DNA of 64,000 nt from Oscillospiraceae bacterium (GCA_015063985.1 SVTC01000006.1:49598-113597), one strand, 5' to 3'; counted from the stretch's first letter, positions 35,072 to 43,989 are shown. Program-made: numbers and translations. Notes: generated by a model not told the origin, from the letters alone.

Positions 35072-36442
35072 TCATTCTCCGTCCAAGCCCGAGAGGGTTA
35101 TGGCCCTTTCAAGTTTCATTCTTCTGGAAGCCTTAAACAGTACGCAATCGTCCTCGGTTACTATCTGCTTAAGCTTTCTGCTTAAAGCCTCGATATCGTC
35201 AAAGCACATTGCCCTCCTCTGATCAAAGCCGTTTTCCACTGCGGCACGCATAATAAGCCTTGCCTGTGTACCGTAGCAAAGGATATAATCCGCATTCTCG
35301 CTTGCCTTTACGCCCACCGCTCTGTGAGCCGCCTCTGACATCAATCCAAGCTCAAGCATATCACCAAGAACTGCAATCCTTCTTTCGGAGCAGCCGCCCA
35401 AAACGTTTAACGCCGCCGTCATGCTTTCGGGGCTTGCGTTATAGCAATCCGCTATGACCCTTACAGAATCCTTGACGTATATCTTCTGTCTGAGCTCTCC
35501 CGGCAGATAAGCCGCGATACCTCTTGCAATACCGTCAAAGGGTACGCCGCATTCGATACCTGCCGCATAAGCGAACAAAGCATTCTTTACAAAATGATCG
35601 CCAACTGCCGGTATCGTGATCCTTATTTCTCCTTGTGGCGAAATGGCATCGAAGGCAATGTAGTTTGAGCCCTTGAAAATATCAAGGGGATATATATCGT
35701 TCTCTATTCCAAAGCCTGAATACACCACCTTGAAATCCTTCAAAGCCTCCTTGGCGTAATCGTCTCTCAACAAAGGCTCATCTCCGTCCAATATAACAAC
35801 AGAGCCCTTTTTCATACCCTTGAGTATTTCAAGCTTGGCGTTTCTTATATTTTCTCTTGTTCCGAGATTTTCAAGGTGGCTTACACCGATGTTGGTTATA
35901 AGCGCAATATCGGGCCTTGCAAGACCGGTCAGATATTCAATCTCTCCCGCATTACTCATTCCCATTTCGCAAACCAAAGCCTCAGTATCTCTTTCAAGAC
36001 CGCAAAGAGTCAGCGGAAGTCCGATATGGTTGTTGAAATTACCCTTTGAAAAATGGGTCTTGTATCTTTCTTTAAGTACACTGGCAACAAGCTCCTTGGT
36101 GGTGGTCTTTCCCACGCTTCCGGTTATTCCTACCGTAAGGCGAAGGTTTGCACTGTCTCTGCAAAGCCTTCCGATGTCTCCCAGAGCCTTGTAGGTGTCG
36201 GGAACCACAATGTCATAGGGCGGAACGGGAAACTCCCTTTCGGTAACGACTGCTCCGACCCTTGCACGCATCTCCTCGATGAAATCGTGACCGTCGAAAC
36301 GGCTTCCCTTCAGAGCAATAAATATATCACTGTTATTTACGTTTCTGCTATCAGTTGAAATGCCGGTTATCTGAGTATCCGGATCGCCGATAAGCCTGCC
36401 GTTGCAAGCCTCGGAGATCTGACCTAATGTAAAAGTCATCAT
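35072..36442 (-). CDS. murF: UDP-MurNAc-tripeptide--D-alanyl-D-alanine ligase
   Basis: 456-residue Mur ligase. The ATP site GITGSVGKTTTKE lies near residue 100, and the N-terminal GISTDSRNV binds UDP-MurNAc. The C-terminal domain holds YNASPESM. The frame stays open upstream inside murE, but I start at the ATG at 36442, preceded by AGAGGAAAGAAC, which overlaps the murE end by no coding base; a second ATG follows directly. It lies one base downstream of the murE stop. Confidence 0.95.
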   Translation of the reverse strand: MMTFTLGQISEACNGRLIGDPDTQITGISTDSRNVNNSDIFIALKGSRFDGHDFIEEMRARVGAVVTEREFPVPPYDIVVPDTYKALGDIGRLCRDSANLRLTVGITGSVGKTTTKELVASVLKERYKTHFSKGNFNNHIGLPLTLCGLERDTEALVCEMGMSNAGEIEYLTGLARPDIALITNIGVSHLENLGTRENIRNAKLEILKGMKKGSVVILDGDEPLLRDDYAKEALKDFKVVYSGFGIENDIYPLDIFKGSNYIAFDAISPQGEIRITIPAVGDHFVKNALFAYAAGIECGVPFDGIARGIAAYLPGELRQKIYVKDSVRVIADCYNASPESMTAALNVLGGCSERRIAVLGDMLELGLMSEAAHRAVGVKASENADYILCYGTQARLIMRAAVENGFDQRRAMCFDDIEALSRKLKQIVTEDDCVLFKASRRMKLERAITLSGLDGE

Positions 36443-36443
36443 A

Positions 36444-37916
36444 TCAGTTCTTTCCTCTGTAAAAATGCTCCTTAACAACTTCCCTTTCGGAATAAGGATG
36501 CTTTCCGTTCTTATCTATTTCGTACTCCTCGTGACCCTTTCCCGCAAGAATGATAACGTCACCCTCGCCGGCAATATCCATAGCATAGCGTATAGCCTCG
36601 GATCGGTCCTCTATAACAGCGTATTCATTGCAAGGCTTTGTAATGCCTTCAAGGATATCCTTTATGATATCCGCCTTTTCCTCGCTTCTCGAATTGTCAC
36701 TGGTAACCACAACGTAATCACTGAGGCGGCTTGCCACCTCTGCCATAAGAGGACGCTTTGTACGGTCTCTGTCTCCTCCGCAGCCAAAGAGTGTGATTAT
36801 TCTCTTATCACAAAAGCCTCTCACTGTCTTTATCACGTTTTCAAGTGCATCGGGAGTGTGAGCAAAGTCGATAAACACACTGTAGGGTGCATCAATATCC
36901 ACCCTGTCTATTCTACCCTTGACGTTATCCATTTCCGCCAATGCTCCGCTTATGCAGATGGCGGATATCCCCGCCTCCATTGCGCAGGCCGAAGCGGCAA
37001 GCGAGTTACTTACGGAAAACTCACCGGGAATACCAAGCTTTATTCTGAATATTCCATCCAGACTCAAAAGCTCGTATTCAACGCCCCTTGCGCCCTTCAT
37101 TCTAACGTTTTTGGCATTGTACTGGGCGCTGTTATTGCCCTTTCCGCTGAAGGTCTTATGCTCGCAGGGACAACCGGCAACTATTCTTTCGTATGACGGA
37201 TCGTCAAGATTGACCAAAAGCTTGTCACTGAGAGCAAAAAGCTTTTTCTTGCATTCAAGATACTCATCCATATCCTTATGAAAATCCAGATGATCCTGAG
37301 TAAGATTTGTAAATATTGCAATGTCAAAATGCATTGCGGCAAGCTTTTCAAGCTTCAGTGCGTGGCTGGAGGCTTCCATAATAAGCACCTCAACACCGCC
37401 CTCCCTCATTTTTCTCAAAAGAGGGAACAAAAGCTCGGGATCGGGAGTGGTAAGAAGATTTTCGCCCTCCCCCAATGAATATTCCTCATCGCCGATAAGG
37501 TATTTCATAGTGCCCAAAAGCCCGGTCTTAAAGCCCGCTTTGTCAAATATAGCCTTTATCATGCAGGAGGTAGAGGTCTTTCCGTTGGTTCCTGTAATTC
37601 CGATAACAAAGCTGAATTCCCTTTGAGGGTTTCCCACAAGATTTGCCTGCATCAGAGTATTTGCCGCCCTCGTGTTATCCACAAGAACGTAAGGCAGATC
37701 CTCCTCGGGCTGCTTTTCGCAAATAAGCACCGCAGCACCCTTTGCCACAACACTTTGCGCCGCACGGTGAGAATCGTATTTCTGCCCCTTTATACAAACA
37801 AAAACACAGTTCGGAGTAACCTTTCTTGTATCGGAGCAAATAACAGACACTTCAATGCCGAGATCTATATTCGTTTTTTGGATCCTTACACCCTTTAAAA
37901 GCTGCTCTAAAGTCAT
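36444..37916 (-). CDS. murE: UDP-MurNAc-L-alanyl-D-glutamate--diamino acid ligase
   Basis: 490 residues. GITGTNGKTSTSCM near residue 109 is the P-loop, and the UDP site reads CSDTRKV near residue 27. Near residue 400, TSDNSRSE corresponds to the DNPR motif that selects meso-diaminopimelate; here the Pro is replaced by Ser, so the amino acid added (DAP or Lys) is uncertain. It is placed between the transpeptidase and murF as in other Bacillota. Confidence 0.93.
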   Translation of the reverse strand: MTLEQLLKGVRIQKTNIDLGIEVSVICSDTRKVTPNCVFVCIKGQKYDSHRAAQSVVAKGAAVLICEKQPEEDLPYVLVDNTRAANTLMQANLVGNPQREFSFVIGITGTNGKTSTSCMIKAIFDKAGFKTGLLGTMKYLIGDEEYSLGEGENLLTTPDPELLFPLLRKMREGGVEVLIMEASSHALKLEKLAAMHFDIAIFTNLTQDHLDFHKDMDEYLECKKKLFALSDKLLVNLDDPSYERIVAGCPCEHKTFSGKGNNSAQYNAKNVRMKGARGVEYELLSLDGIFRIKLGIPGEFSVSNSLAASACAMEAGISAICISGALAEMDNVKGRIDRVDIDAPYSVFIDFAHTPDALENVIKTVRGFCDKRIITLFGCGGDRDRTKRPLMAEVASRLSDYVVVTSDNSRSEEKADIIKDILEGITKPCNEYAVIEDRSEAIRYAMDIAGEGDVIILAGKGHEEYEIDKNGKHPYSEREVVKEHFYRGKN

Positions 37917-37933
37917 ATTTGCTCCTTTCCTAA

Positions 37934-40270
37934 TCAGTCGGTCATTCCGTCAACGTGTCTGAAACGAACTGAGATCACGGTTCCCGGAGCCACCTTCTCT
38001 CCCGGAGCAATGCTCTGAGAGATCGCTATAGCTCCCTCCATCATCGATAGATTTCCGTCGATGATCTCAAGGTTAAGCCCTGAATTGATTATCTTTTTAT
38101 TTACGTTTGCGGCGGTCATTCCGATAACGTCGGGAACGATCACGGTCTCCTCGGCGGACTGAGCATCCGTGTAGAGAACCACAACTCCGTTACCGGAAAG
38201 CTGAGTTCCCGCCTGGGGAGTCTGGCTGATGACCTTACTTCCCTTGCCGACCACCTTATATTCAAGCCCAAGCTGCTTGATCAGATTCTGTGCTGTGCCG
38301 GTGCTTCTTCCTACGTAATTGCCCACTGTCTTTCCTATGGATTCAAGCTCCTCATCACTGTATTGAGGATCTATTCCCAGATAAGGCAATACCTCGCTGA
38401 GTATCCTTGATGCGATAGGCGCCGCAACCACACCGCCGTAATAATCGCCAACAGGCTCATCGACTATGGTCATAACTGCGACCTCGGGATCATCCGCAGG
38501 TGCAAAGGCAACGCAGGAAGCTATATAATACTTCTTATCATCCGTTGATATTTCGGTTTTGGTGGAGGTACCGGTCTTTGCGGCTATTCTGTAGCCCTGA
38601 ACAGCGGCATTCTTCGCTCCTCCGCTTTCCACCGCGCCCTCGAGTATCGTCCAAAGGGTCTTTGCGGTCTCGGTGGAGATTATCTGTCTTTTGGGTGCGG
38701 CGTTGTACTGCTCCAGCACGTTATGATTTTCATCAAGCTTTGCGCTGAGAACGTGAGGAGTGACCAGATATCCGCCGTTAGCTATGGAGCATATCGCCGA
38801 AAGATGGCTTATGGGAGTGACCTTAAAGTTCTGTCCGAAGGATGCAACCGCGAGGTCTACGTTGGAAAAGGTGTTAAGATCAAAAAAGTAGTTCGAGGTC
38901 TCACCCTGAAGATCTATTCCCGTCTTGGAGGTATATCCGAAGGCCTGATAGTATTTATAGAAAAGATCGTTGCCCAATCTTTCACTCATTTTAATAAATA
39001 CGGGGTTGCAGGATTGCTGAAGAGCACCCGCGAAGGTCAAAACACCGTGTCCCGCTCTGCGGTGACAGTGAATAGGACTCTGATAGTTTGGTATCCTCAA
39101 GGAGCCATAGCAGGTAAAGGTCTCGTCAACCCTTACAAGCTCCTCCTCAAGCACCATTGCCGCAGTTATCTGTTTAAACGTCGAGCCGGGCTCGTAAAGC
39201 TCGGTTATAGCCTTATTTTTCCAAAGTGAATACAAAAGCTCCGTCTCGTACTTGTTTTTCTCTTCTTGAGTTCCCGAGAACTTGGAAAGCAGCTCTAAGG
39301 AAGCCTCGTCAAGGCTGTAAGGAGAGTTAAGATCGTAATCCGGCTTTACACTTGAAGCAAGAATCGAGCCGTCCTTTACGTTTATTACTATTCCCACAAC
39401 TCTGTTTTGTGCCCTTGTTTCCTCCAGAGCGGTCTGCAAATGCTTCTCAACTATTCTCTGGACAGTCCAGTCAAGAGTGACCATTATATCGGTACCGTCC
39501 TGTGCAGAAACGTAGCTCTCGTACTTGGAGGACATTTCTCCGCCCACGCCGTCCTTGGCAGACACGATCTTACCCGGTACGCCCTTGAGAATATCGTCGT
39601 AATAGGCCTCAACACCCATTACTCCGTTATCATCCGCATTTACAAAGCCTATTACGTGGCTTGCAAGGTCGCCGTAGGGATAATATCTCTTCGCTTCCTC
39701 AACAAAATGTATATATCGACCATAGAGCTTGTCTGCCACCATCTCCCTCACGGGAGTAGCCTCATCAAGCTCTACCTTTTTCTTTATTGTTTCATCGGCT
39801 CGGTTGGTCTTGTTTGCCTTTTCCAGGACCATACTCTTTTCAACGCCCAAAAGCGAGGAAAGCTCGTTGGCGATATCCTCTTTAATGGAGATAGTGTAAT
39901 CGTCAAAAGCCTCTCTCAAGGCTTTTTCCATATTCTTCTTTTGGTTTTCGGCTGCGTGATCGACACGGTTTTGAATATATTCCTCAACGCTCATATTCGG
40001 AATGGTGTTGGGTGAAATAAATATTCTCTCCACCGTGGAGCTGACTGCAAGAGTTTTCATATTGCAATCGTAAATAGTGCCTCTTTTTGCTCCTATCTCC
40101 ACCTCGTAGGTAAGCTGAGATATACTGTCGCTTCTGTACTGATCGTAATTAACGATCTGTATCTCTACGAGCTTTCCTATGAGCAGCGCGGAGCACAGCA
40201 CTATGATCGCAAAGACCCAAGCGGATCTTCTAACTATCAAAAGCCTTCCGGCATTAAATTTTTCGTTCAT
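37934..40270 (-). CDS. Division/sporulation penicillin-binding transpeptidase with PASTA domains (FtsI/SpoVD-like)
   Basis: 778 residues. One membrane helix at about 15-37, then a dimerisation domain and a transpeptidase domain: STFK near residue 361 (nucleophilic Ser), SCN near residue 417 and KTGT near residue 564. Two PASTA repeats follow from about residue 640 to 773 (the second begins VIVPDVIGM). PASTA domains bind muropeptide or beta-lactam-like ligands. It may be the cell division PBP or the SpoVD version used for spore cortex; the dcw position between ftsL and murE suits both. Confidence 0.93.
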   Translation of the reverse strand: MNEKFNAGRLLIVRRSAWVFAIIVLCSALLIGKLVEIQIVNYDQYRSDSISQLTYEVEIGAKRGTIYDCNMKTLAVSSTVERIFISPNTIPNMSVEEYIQNRVDHAAENQKKNMEKALREAFDDYTISIKEDIANELSSLLGVEKSMVLEKANKTNRADETIKKKVELDEATPVREMVADKLYGRYIHFVEEAKRYYPYGDLASHVIGFVNADDNGVMGVEAYYDDILKGVPGKIVSAKDGVGGEMSSKYESYVSAQDGTDIMVTLDWTVQRIVEKHLQTALEETRAQNRVVGIVINVKDGSILASSVKPDYDLNSPYSLDEASLELLSKFSGTQEEKNKYETELLYSLWKNKAITELYEPGSTFKQITAAMVLEEELVRVDETFTCYGSLRIPNYQSPIHCHRRAGHGVLTFAGALQQSCNPVFIKMSERLGNDLFYKYYQAFGYTSKTGIDLQGETSNYFFDLNTFSNVDLAVASFGQNFKVTPISHLSAICSIANGGYLVTPHVLSAKLDENHNVLEQYNAAPKRQIISTETAKTLWTILEGAVESGGAKNAAVQGYRIAAKTGTSTKTEISTDDKKYYIASCVAFAPADDPEVAVMTIVDEPVGDYYGGVVAAPIASRILSEVLPYLGIDPQYSDEELESIGKTVGNYVGRSTGTAQNLIKQLGLEYKVVGKGSKVISQTPQAGTQLSGNGVVVLYTDAQSAEETVIVPDVIGMTAANVNKKIINSGLNLEIIDGNLSMMEGAIAISQSIAPGEKVAPGTVISVRFRHVDGMTD

Positions 40271-40338
40271 CCAAAATCCTTTCGGCCCACTGCATTTCTA
40301 TTGCGGACACACTAAAAAGTATGCCGATGCACCGAATT

Positions 40339-41085
40339 TTATTCCCCGAATCCCAAAAGAGATGCAAAAACGCTAAGCAGGTTTCCGATTCCGGAGCTTT
40401 CATTGGGAGAGGTTATCTCCACCACGTCGTCTCCCGCAAGAGAAACGTACTTCTTTGGCAACTGATCCGCCCTTACCATTCCGTATTCCTCTACGGCAAT
40501 CCTCTCTATCTCATCAAGGTCGTATTTATTCTCAAGTCTGAGCTCCAAAGCGGTGACCTGATCCTTGTAGGAGGATATCTCCCCCTTAAGATCGGATATA
40601 TCGGAGGAATAATCGTCTATATGAATAAATAGCGTTATGATATACATAAGGCTGACGGTTATCGCAAGACAGCAGGCGATGACCGAAATGGGAAAGGGCT
40701 TTTTTCTCTCATTCTTTTCGGTTATTACCTCTATCTTGGTCTTTACCGCTCCCGCAACCCTTTTACGGCTTATCGCGGAATTGTCCGATCTTACGGAAGG
40801 GATCCTCGTAGCCTTAAGCCTTGTGCCTTGACCGGAAACAGGCTCTCCGCGAAGCTTACCGTCTGCGTTCTCGTTTTTATAAGGGGTCGCAACGTATCTT
40901 TTATTGATTCGGTTAAGGTTTGAGGATATACGCTCAGCGCTGTCCCTCTCACCGGAATATTCCTTTCTGGGATGTGCCTTGGGAACGTAGCCATCCATAG
41001 GATCGCTAACGGGAGCGCCTGACGGTACGTTATCTTTTATTTTTTCGTTATCCTTCGCCTTCGAGCGAGTAGACATGGAATCCAT
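40339..41085 (-). CDS. ftsL: FtsL/DivIC-like cell division protein
   Basis: 248 residues, far longer than typical FtsL (about 100-120). The first 130 residues are a basic, Ser/Arg/Lys-rich low-complexity cytosolic region. One membrane helix at about 133-152 (FPISVIACCLAITVSLMYII) leads into a leucine-zipper-like extracellular coiled coil and an FtsL-type tail with LDEIERIAVEEYGM. It stands between rsmH and the PBP, the usual ftsL position. The sequence is too diverged to separate FtsL from DivIC with confidence. The start follows AAAGGAG. Confidence 0.8.
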   Translation of the reverse strand: MDSMSTRSKAKDNEKIKDNVPSGAPVSDPMDGYVPKAHPRKEYSGERDSAERISSNLNRINKRYVATPYKNENADGKLRGEPVSGQGTRLKATRIPSVRSDNSAISRKRVAGAVKTKIEVITEKNERKKPFPISVIACCLAITVSLMYIITLFIHIDDYSSDISDLKGEISSYKDQVTALELRLENKYDLDEIERIAVEEYGMVRADQLPKKYVSLAGDDVVEITSPNESSGIGNLLSVFASLLGFGE

Positions 41086-41121
41086 CCTGACGTCTCCTTT
41101 CCTTTAACATCCTTTTTGATC

Positions 41122-42063
41122 CTAAACGATCTTTCTTGCCCCTCTGAGCTTTGCGCTTCTGGAGCGACTGTTTTGACTGTTTTCCTCATCCGAGGGCAAA
41201 ACCGGTTTTCTGTTCACCAGCTCAAGACTTTGCTTGAAGCCGCAAACGCATACCGGGAAGCTCTTGGGGCAGGTACATCCGCTGACGTAGCCCTTGAAGG
41301 CCTCCTTCACTGCTCTATCTTCAAGAGAGTGGAATGTGATTATGGAAATAATACCGCCCTTTTTCAACAAACGCACTCCCGCATCTATTGCCTTGGGAAT
41401 GATCTCAAGCTCTCCGTTGACCTCAATGCGTATTGCCTGAAAGGTCCTTCTTGCGGGATGCTTTCCCTCAAAGCGCTCCTTGGCACTGAATGCACTCTTG
41501 ACTATCTCGGCAAGCTCAAGCGTTGTCTCGATAGGCTTTTTCTCTCGGGCGTTACAGATAGCCCTCGCCACCGAGGCGGCATTCTTCTCTTCTCCGTAGC
41601 GGAAAATTATGCTCGTAAGCTCTTGCCTTGAATACTTGTTCACAACGTCTGCGGCAGTGAGCGGATCCTCCCTGCACATCCTCATATCCAAGGGCGCATC
41701 ATTGTGATAGGAAAAGCCTCTTTCCGGGGTATCCAGCTGATACGATGATACACCGAGATCCATAATGATACCGTCAACGGAGTCAAAGCCCGCTTTTTTT
41801 ACTATATCTTCAAGATTAACAAAGTTATCGTTGACAAAGATCATTTTTTCCTTGTGCTCCCTAAGCCGCTCCGACGCCGCCTTGATTGCATCCTTGTCTC
41901 TGTCAATGCCGATTATTCTTCCTTTTTCCGATAGCCCCTGCGCCAGAAGCAGGCTGTGTCCGCCTCCGCCCAAGGTACAGTCCACGTAAACCCCGTCGGG
42001 CTTCAGCTCCAGCATCTCCACGCTCTCGTTCAAAAGCACGGAGAAATGATTAAAGCCACCCAT
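41122..42063 (-). CDS. rsmH: 16S rRNA (cytosine(1402)-N4)-methyltransferase
   Basis: 313-residue SAM-dependent enzyme that methylates C1402 in the 30S decoding site. HFSVLLNESVEML at residues 6-18, VDCTLGGGGHS near residue 28 (SAM site), MDLGVSSYQLD near residue 100 and SYHNDAPLDMRM near residue 118 are typical. The ATG overlaps the mraZ stop by one base (TGATG). Confidence 0.97.
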   Translation of the reverse strand: MGGFNHFSVLLNESVEMLELKPDGVYVDCTLGGGGHSLLLAQGLSEKGRIIGIDRDKDAIKAASERLREHKEKMIFVNDNFVNLEDIVKKAGFDSVDGIIMDLGVSSYQLDTPERGFSYHNDAPLDMRMCREDPLTAADVVNKYSRQELTSIIFRYGEEKNAASVARAICNAREKKPIETTLELAEIVKSAFSAKERFEGKHPARRTFQAIRIEVNGELEIIPKAIDAGVRLLKKGGIISIITFHSLEDRAVKEAFKGYVSGCTCPKSFPVCVCGFKQSLELVNRKPVLPSDEENSQNSRSRSAKLRGARKIV

Positions 42064-42482
42064 CAGAAGCTGTATCCCGAAAGAAGCTTGAGCATCTCTT
42101 CGGTGTCACAGGTCTCCTCGTACTTGTTATATTCTTCTTCTGCCCATATTTCAGCGTGATTATCAACACCCAGTATTATAACCGACTTTGTTATATTGGC
42201 ATTCTCCCTGAGCTTCTGAGGCAATACTATTCTGCCCATACTGTCTGCATTGATCTCCATAGCCGAGGAGAAAATAAACCTCTTCACCTTTGCTGCGGTG
42301 ATCTCGGGAAGATTAACAAGCTTATCCACAAATACCTGCCATTCCTTTGCGGAATATACGTTGATACATTTATCAAGAGAACGGGTAACCACAAGACTGT
42401 CGCCGGTTTCATCCCTGAGCCTTGCGGGAATAAACAGTCTGCCCTTGGCATCCACGTTATATTTGTACTCTCCCAAAAGCAT
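42063..42482 (-). CDS. mraZ: Transcriptional regulator MraZ
   Basis: 139-residue protein of two SpoVT/AbrB-like half domains. It begins MLLGEYKYNVDAKGRLFIP, and the second DSMGRIVLPQKLRE occurs near residue 79; both carry the family DxKGRxxxP pattern. MraZ forms ring oligomers that repress the dcw cluster by binding repeats in its own promoter. Such repeats are visible upstream (see 42538-42567). Confidence 0.96.
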   Translation of the reverse strand: MLLGEYKYNVDAKGRLFIPARLRDETGDSLVVTRSLDKCINVYSAKEWQVFVDKLVNLPEITAAKVKRFIFSSAMEINADSMGRIVLPQKLRENANITKSVIILGVDNHAEIWAEEEYNKYEETCDTEEMLKLLSGYSF

Positions 42483-42537
42483 ATACCCACTCTCCCTTCA
42501 AACAAAAATCATCATTTCGTGGTCAATTTATGGATTT

Positions 42538-42567
42538 TTTAACCTTTTTTAGCCACTTTTAACCACT
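42538..42567 (-). promoter_or_regulatory. MraZ-box array in the dcw promoter
   Basis: On the minus strand three AAAGTGG-like units, AGTGG, AAAGTGG and AAAAAGG, each followed by three bases (TTA or CTA), repeat with exact 10-bp period (CC cores at forward 42543, 42553 and 42563). They lie from about +1 to +30 just downstream of the -10 at 42576, where a repressor would block initiation. This matches the published MraZ recognition pattern of 10-bp direct repeats. Confidence 0.75.
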
Positions 42568-42575
42568 ACACCCAT

Positions 42576-42604
42576 ATTATAAACCATAAAAAAGAAAAAT
42601 TCAA
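42576..42604 (-). promoter_or_regulatory. Promoter of the mraZ-division cluster
   Basis: Minus strand TTGAAT (42599-42604), 17-bp spacer, TATAAT (42576-42581). The leader before mraZ is about 85 bases. Confidence 0.8.
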
Positions 42605-42750
42605 TAGTTTTTTTAATATTTGACAAATTTTTTTGAAGTTTTTTTCTTATATGTAATATATAATGCCCAAGAAAAGCCGCTTTGAAAAGATGAAAGAAAT
42701 TTCAGCCCCCTTTTAAAGCCCTGCCTTTACCGTACAAAACGACCCTTACA
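42605..42750. other. AT-rich intergenic stretch between mraZ promoter and coaD terminator
   Basis: Part of a 312-base gap with no gene. It is A/T-rich with poly-T tracts. No open frame of note, tRNA or clear hairpin is seen apart from the promoter and terminator listed separately. A TTGACA at 42620 on the plus strand has no acceptable -10. Confidence 0.4.
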
Positions 42751-42783
42751 AAAAAGAAAAAGCGCGGCAGTTTTCTGCCGCGC
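42751..42783 (-). terminator. Terminator of the rsmD-coaD operon
   Basis: GCGCGGCAG pairs with CTGCCGCGC across TTTT; on the minus strand TTTTTCTTTTTT follows. It starts 11 bases after the coaD stop. Confidence 0.9.
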
Positions 42784-42794
42784 AAACAAGCTGT

Positions 42795-43271
42795 TCATCC
42801 ATTTATCAATTCTTTGATCCGAGCTATAGCCGCCTCGGGGACGTATTTATCAAGCTCTCTTCCGTAGCGCAAAAGCTCCCTCACAAAGGTGCTTGATACA
42901 AAGGAGTGCTCTTTTTTGGCGGGAAGGATCACCGTTTCGCATCCCTCCAGCTCGCGGTTGATCTCATAAAGAGAACATTCGTACTCAAAATCCACACTGT
43001 TTCTTGCACCCTTCACGATCACCGCATCGTGTTTTTTCGCATATTCACATAAAAGACCGTCGCAGCTTCGGGCTTCAACTCCGTCCAAGCCCTCCACCGC
43101 CGCGCGGGCAATGGAAAGTCTTTCCTCAAGATCAAACATACATCTTTTGGAGCCGTTATCCATAACCAAAAGTATCACCCGATCGAATATCTCACGGGCT
43201 CTCATAACAACGTCCAGATGTCCGTTAGTTATGGGATCAAAGCTACCGGGAATCACCGCACATCTTTTCAT
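42795..43271 (-). CDS. coaD: Phosphopantetheine adenylyltransferase
   Basis: 158 residues, the standard size. PGSFDPITNGHLDV at residues 8-21 contains the TxGH nucleotidyltransferase motif, and EHSFVSSTFVREL near residue 127 holds the SSTxxR motif. It makes dephospho-CoA from phosphopantetheine and ATP. Its ATG overlaps the rsmD stop by 4 bases, the common rsmD-coaD pairing. Confidence 0.97.
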   Translation of the reverse strand: MKRCAVIPGSFDPITNGHLDVVMRAREIFDRVILLVMDNGSKRCMFDLEERLSIARAAVEGLDGVEARSCDGLLCEYAKKHDAVIVKGARNSVDFEYECSLYEINRELEGCETVILPAKKEHSFVSSTFVRELLRYGRELDKYVPEAAIARIKELING

Positions 43272-43822
43272 GACCCGATCCTCACCATATAAACAAAGGT
43301 CTTGCCGTACTTATACTTTTTTACCGATTCGATGCCTTCCGCGCCCTCAAGCTCGACCTCGCCGTTATCGGTCTCACAAAGAACGATAGCGCCATCGTTG
43401 AGAAGACCGTTTTTCAAAAGTCTTTTTACTATCTCTCCTATTATCTCCTTGCCGTAGGGCGGATCAGCGAAGACTATATCGAACTTCTCGTTTTGTTTGC
43501 CTGCGTTTTTTATATACTCTCCGTACTCACTGCGAATGATCCTGGACCTATCGGTAAAGCCCGTCTTCACAACGTTCTGACGGGTAACGTTAAGGCTATC
43601 CTGACTTGCATCAACAAATACCGCAAAGGCGGCGCCGCGGGAAAGAGCCTCCAGACCGAGCTGACCGCTTCCGCTGAAAAGATCCAAGACCCGCGCTCCC
43701 TCTATATCAAACTGGATGGAACTGAACATGCCCTCTTTAGCCATTTCCGTTGTAGGTCGGACCTGATCTCCCTTCGGAGAAAACAACGTCATCCCTTTGG
43801 CTGATCCGGTAATGATCCTCAT
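43268..43822 (-). CDS. rsmD: 16S rRNA (guanine(966)-N(2))-methyltransferase RsmD
   Basis: 184 residues starting MRIITGSAKG after GAAAGGAAG; the upstream in-frame codons have no ribosome site. RPTTEMAKEGMFS near residue 21 and VLDLFSGSGQLGLEALSRGA near residue 43 (SAM site) and FADPPYG near residue 116 (catalytic NPPY-like motif, here DPPY) are diagnostic. It methylates G966 in the 30S head. Confidence 0.95.
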   Translation of the reverse strand: MRIITGSAKGMTLFSPKGDQVRPTTEMAKEGMFSSIQFDIEGARVLDLFSGSGQLGLEALSRGAAFAVFVDASQDSLNVTRQNVVKTGFTDRSRIIRSEYGEYIKNAGKQNEKFDIVFADPPYGKEIIGEIVKRLLKNGLLNDGAIVLCETDNGEVELEGAEGIESVKKYKYGKTFVYMVRIGS

Positions 43823-43853
43823 AACATTCTTCCTTTCAAAGCTTCTTTGGTAT

Positions 43854-43882
43854 ATTGTAACACACCACGGCAAAAAAATCAA
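43854..43882 (-). promoter_or_regulatory. Promoter of rsmD-coaD
   Basis: Minus strand TTGATT (43877-43882), 17-bp spacer, TACAAT (43854-43859) with an extended -10 TGT. Confidence 0.7.
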
Positions 43883-43895
43883 CAAAGAGAAAAAA

Positions 43896-43968
43896 ATTAC
43901 GAAATTTCAATTTTTCACTTTACAAATATTACGAAATATGCTATAATACGGTAGATAAAAGTGAAAAA
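43896..43968 (+). promoter_or_regulatory. Promoter and candidate operator of the S24 repressor gene
   Basis: TTTACA (43919-43924), 17-bp spacer, TATAAT (43942-43947). A perfect 11-bp inverted repeat flanks the promoter: TTTTTCACTTT at 43911-43921 and AAAGTGAAAAA at 43958-43968. In addition ATTACGAAAT occurs twice in the same direction at 43896 and 43928, 32 bp apart. Both patterns are positioned for autoregulation by the encoded repressor. Confidence 0.6.
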
Positions 43969-43989
43969 AATGATGATAAGGGGTATTAT

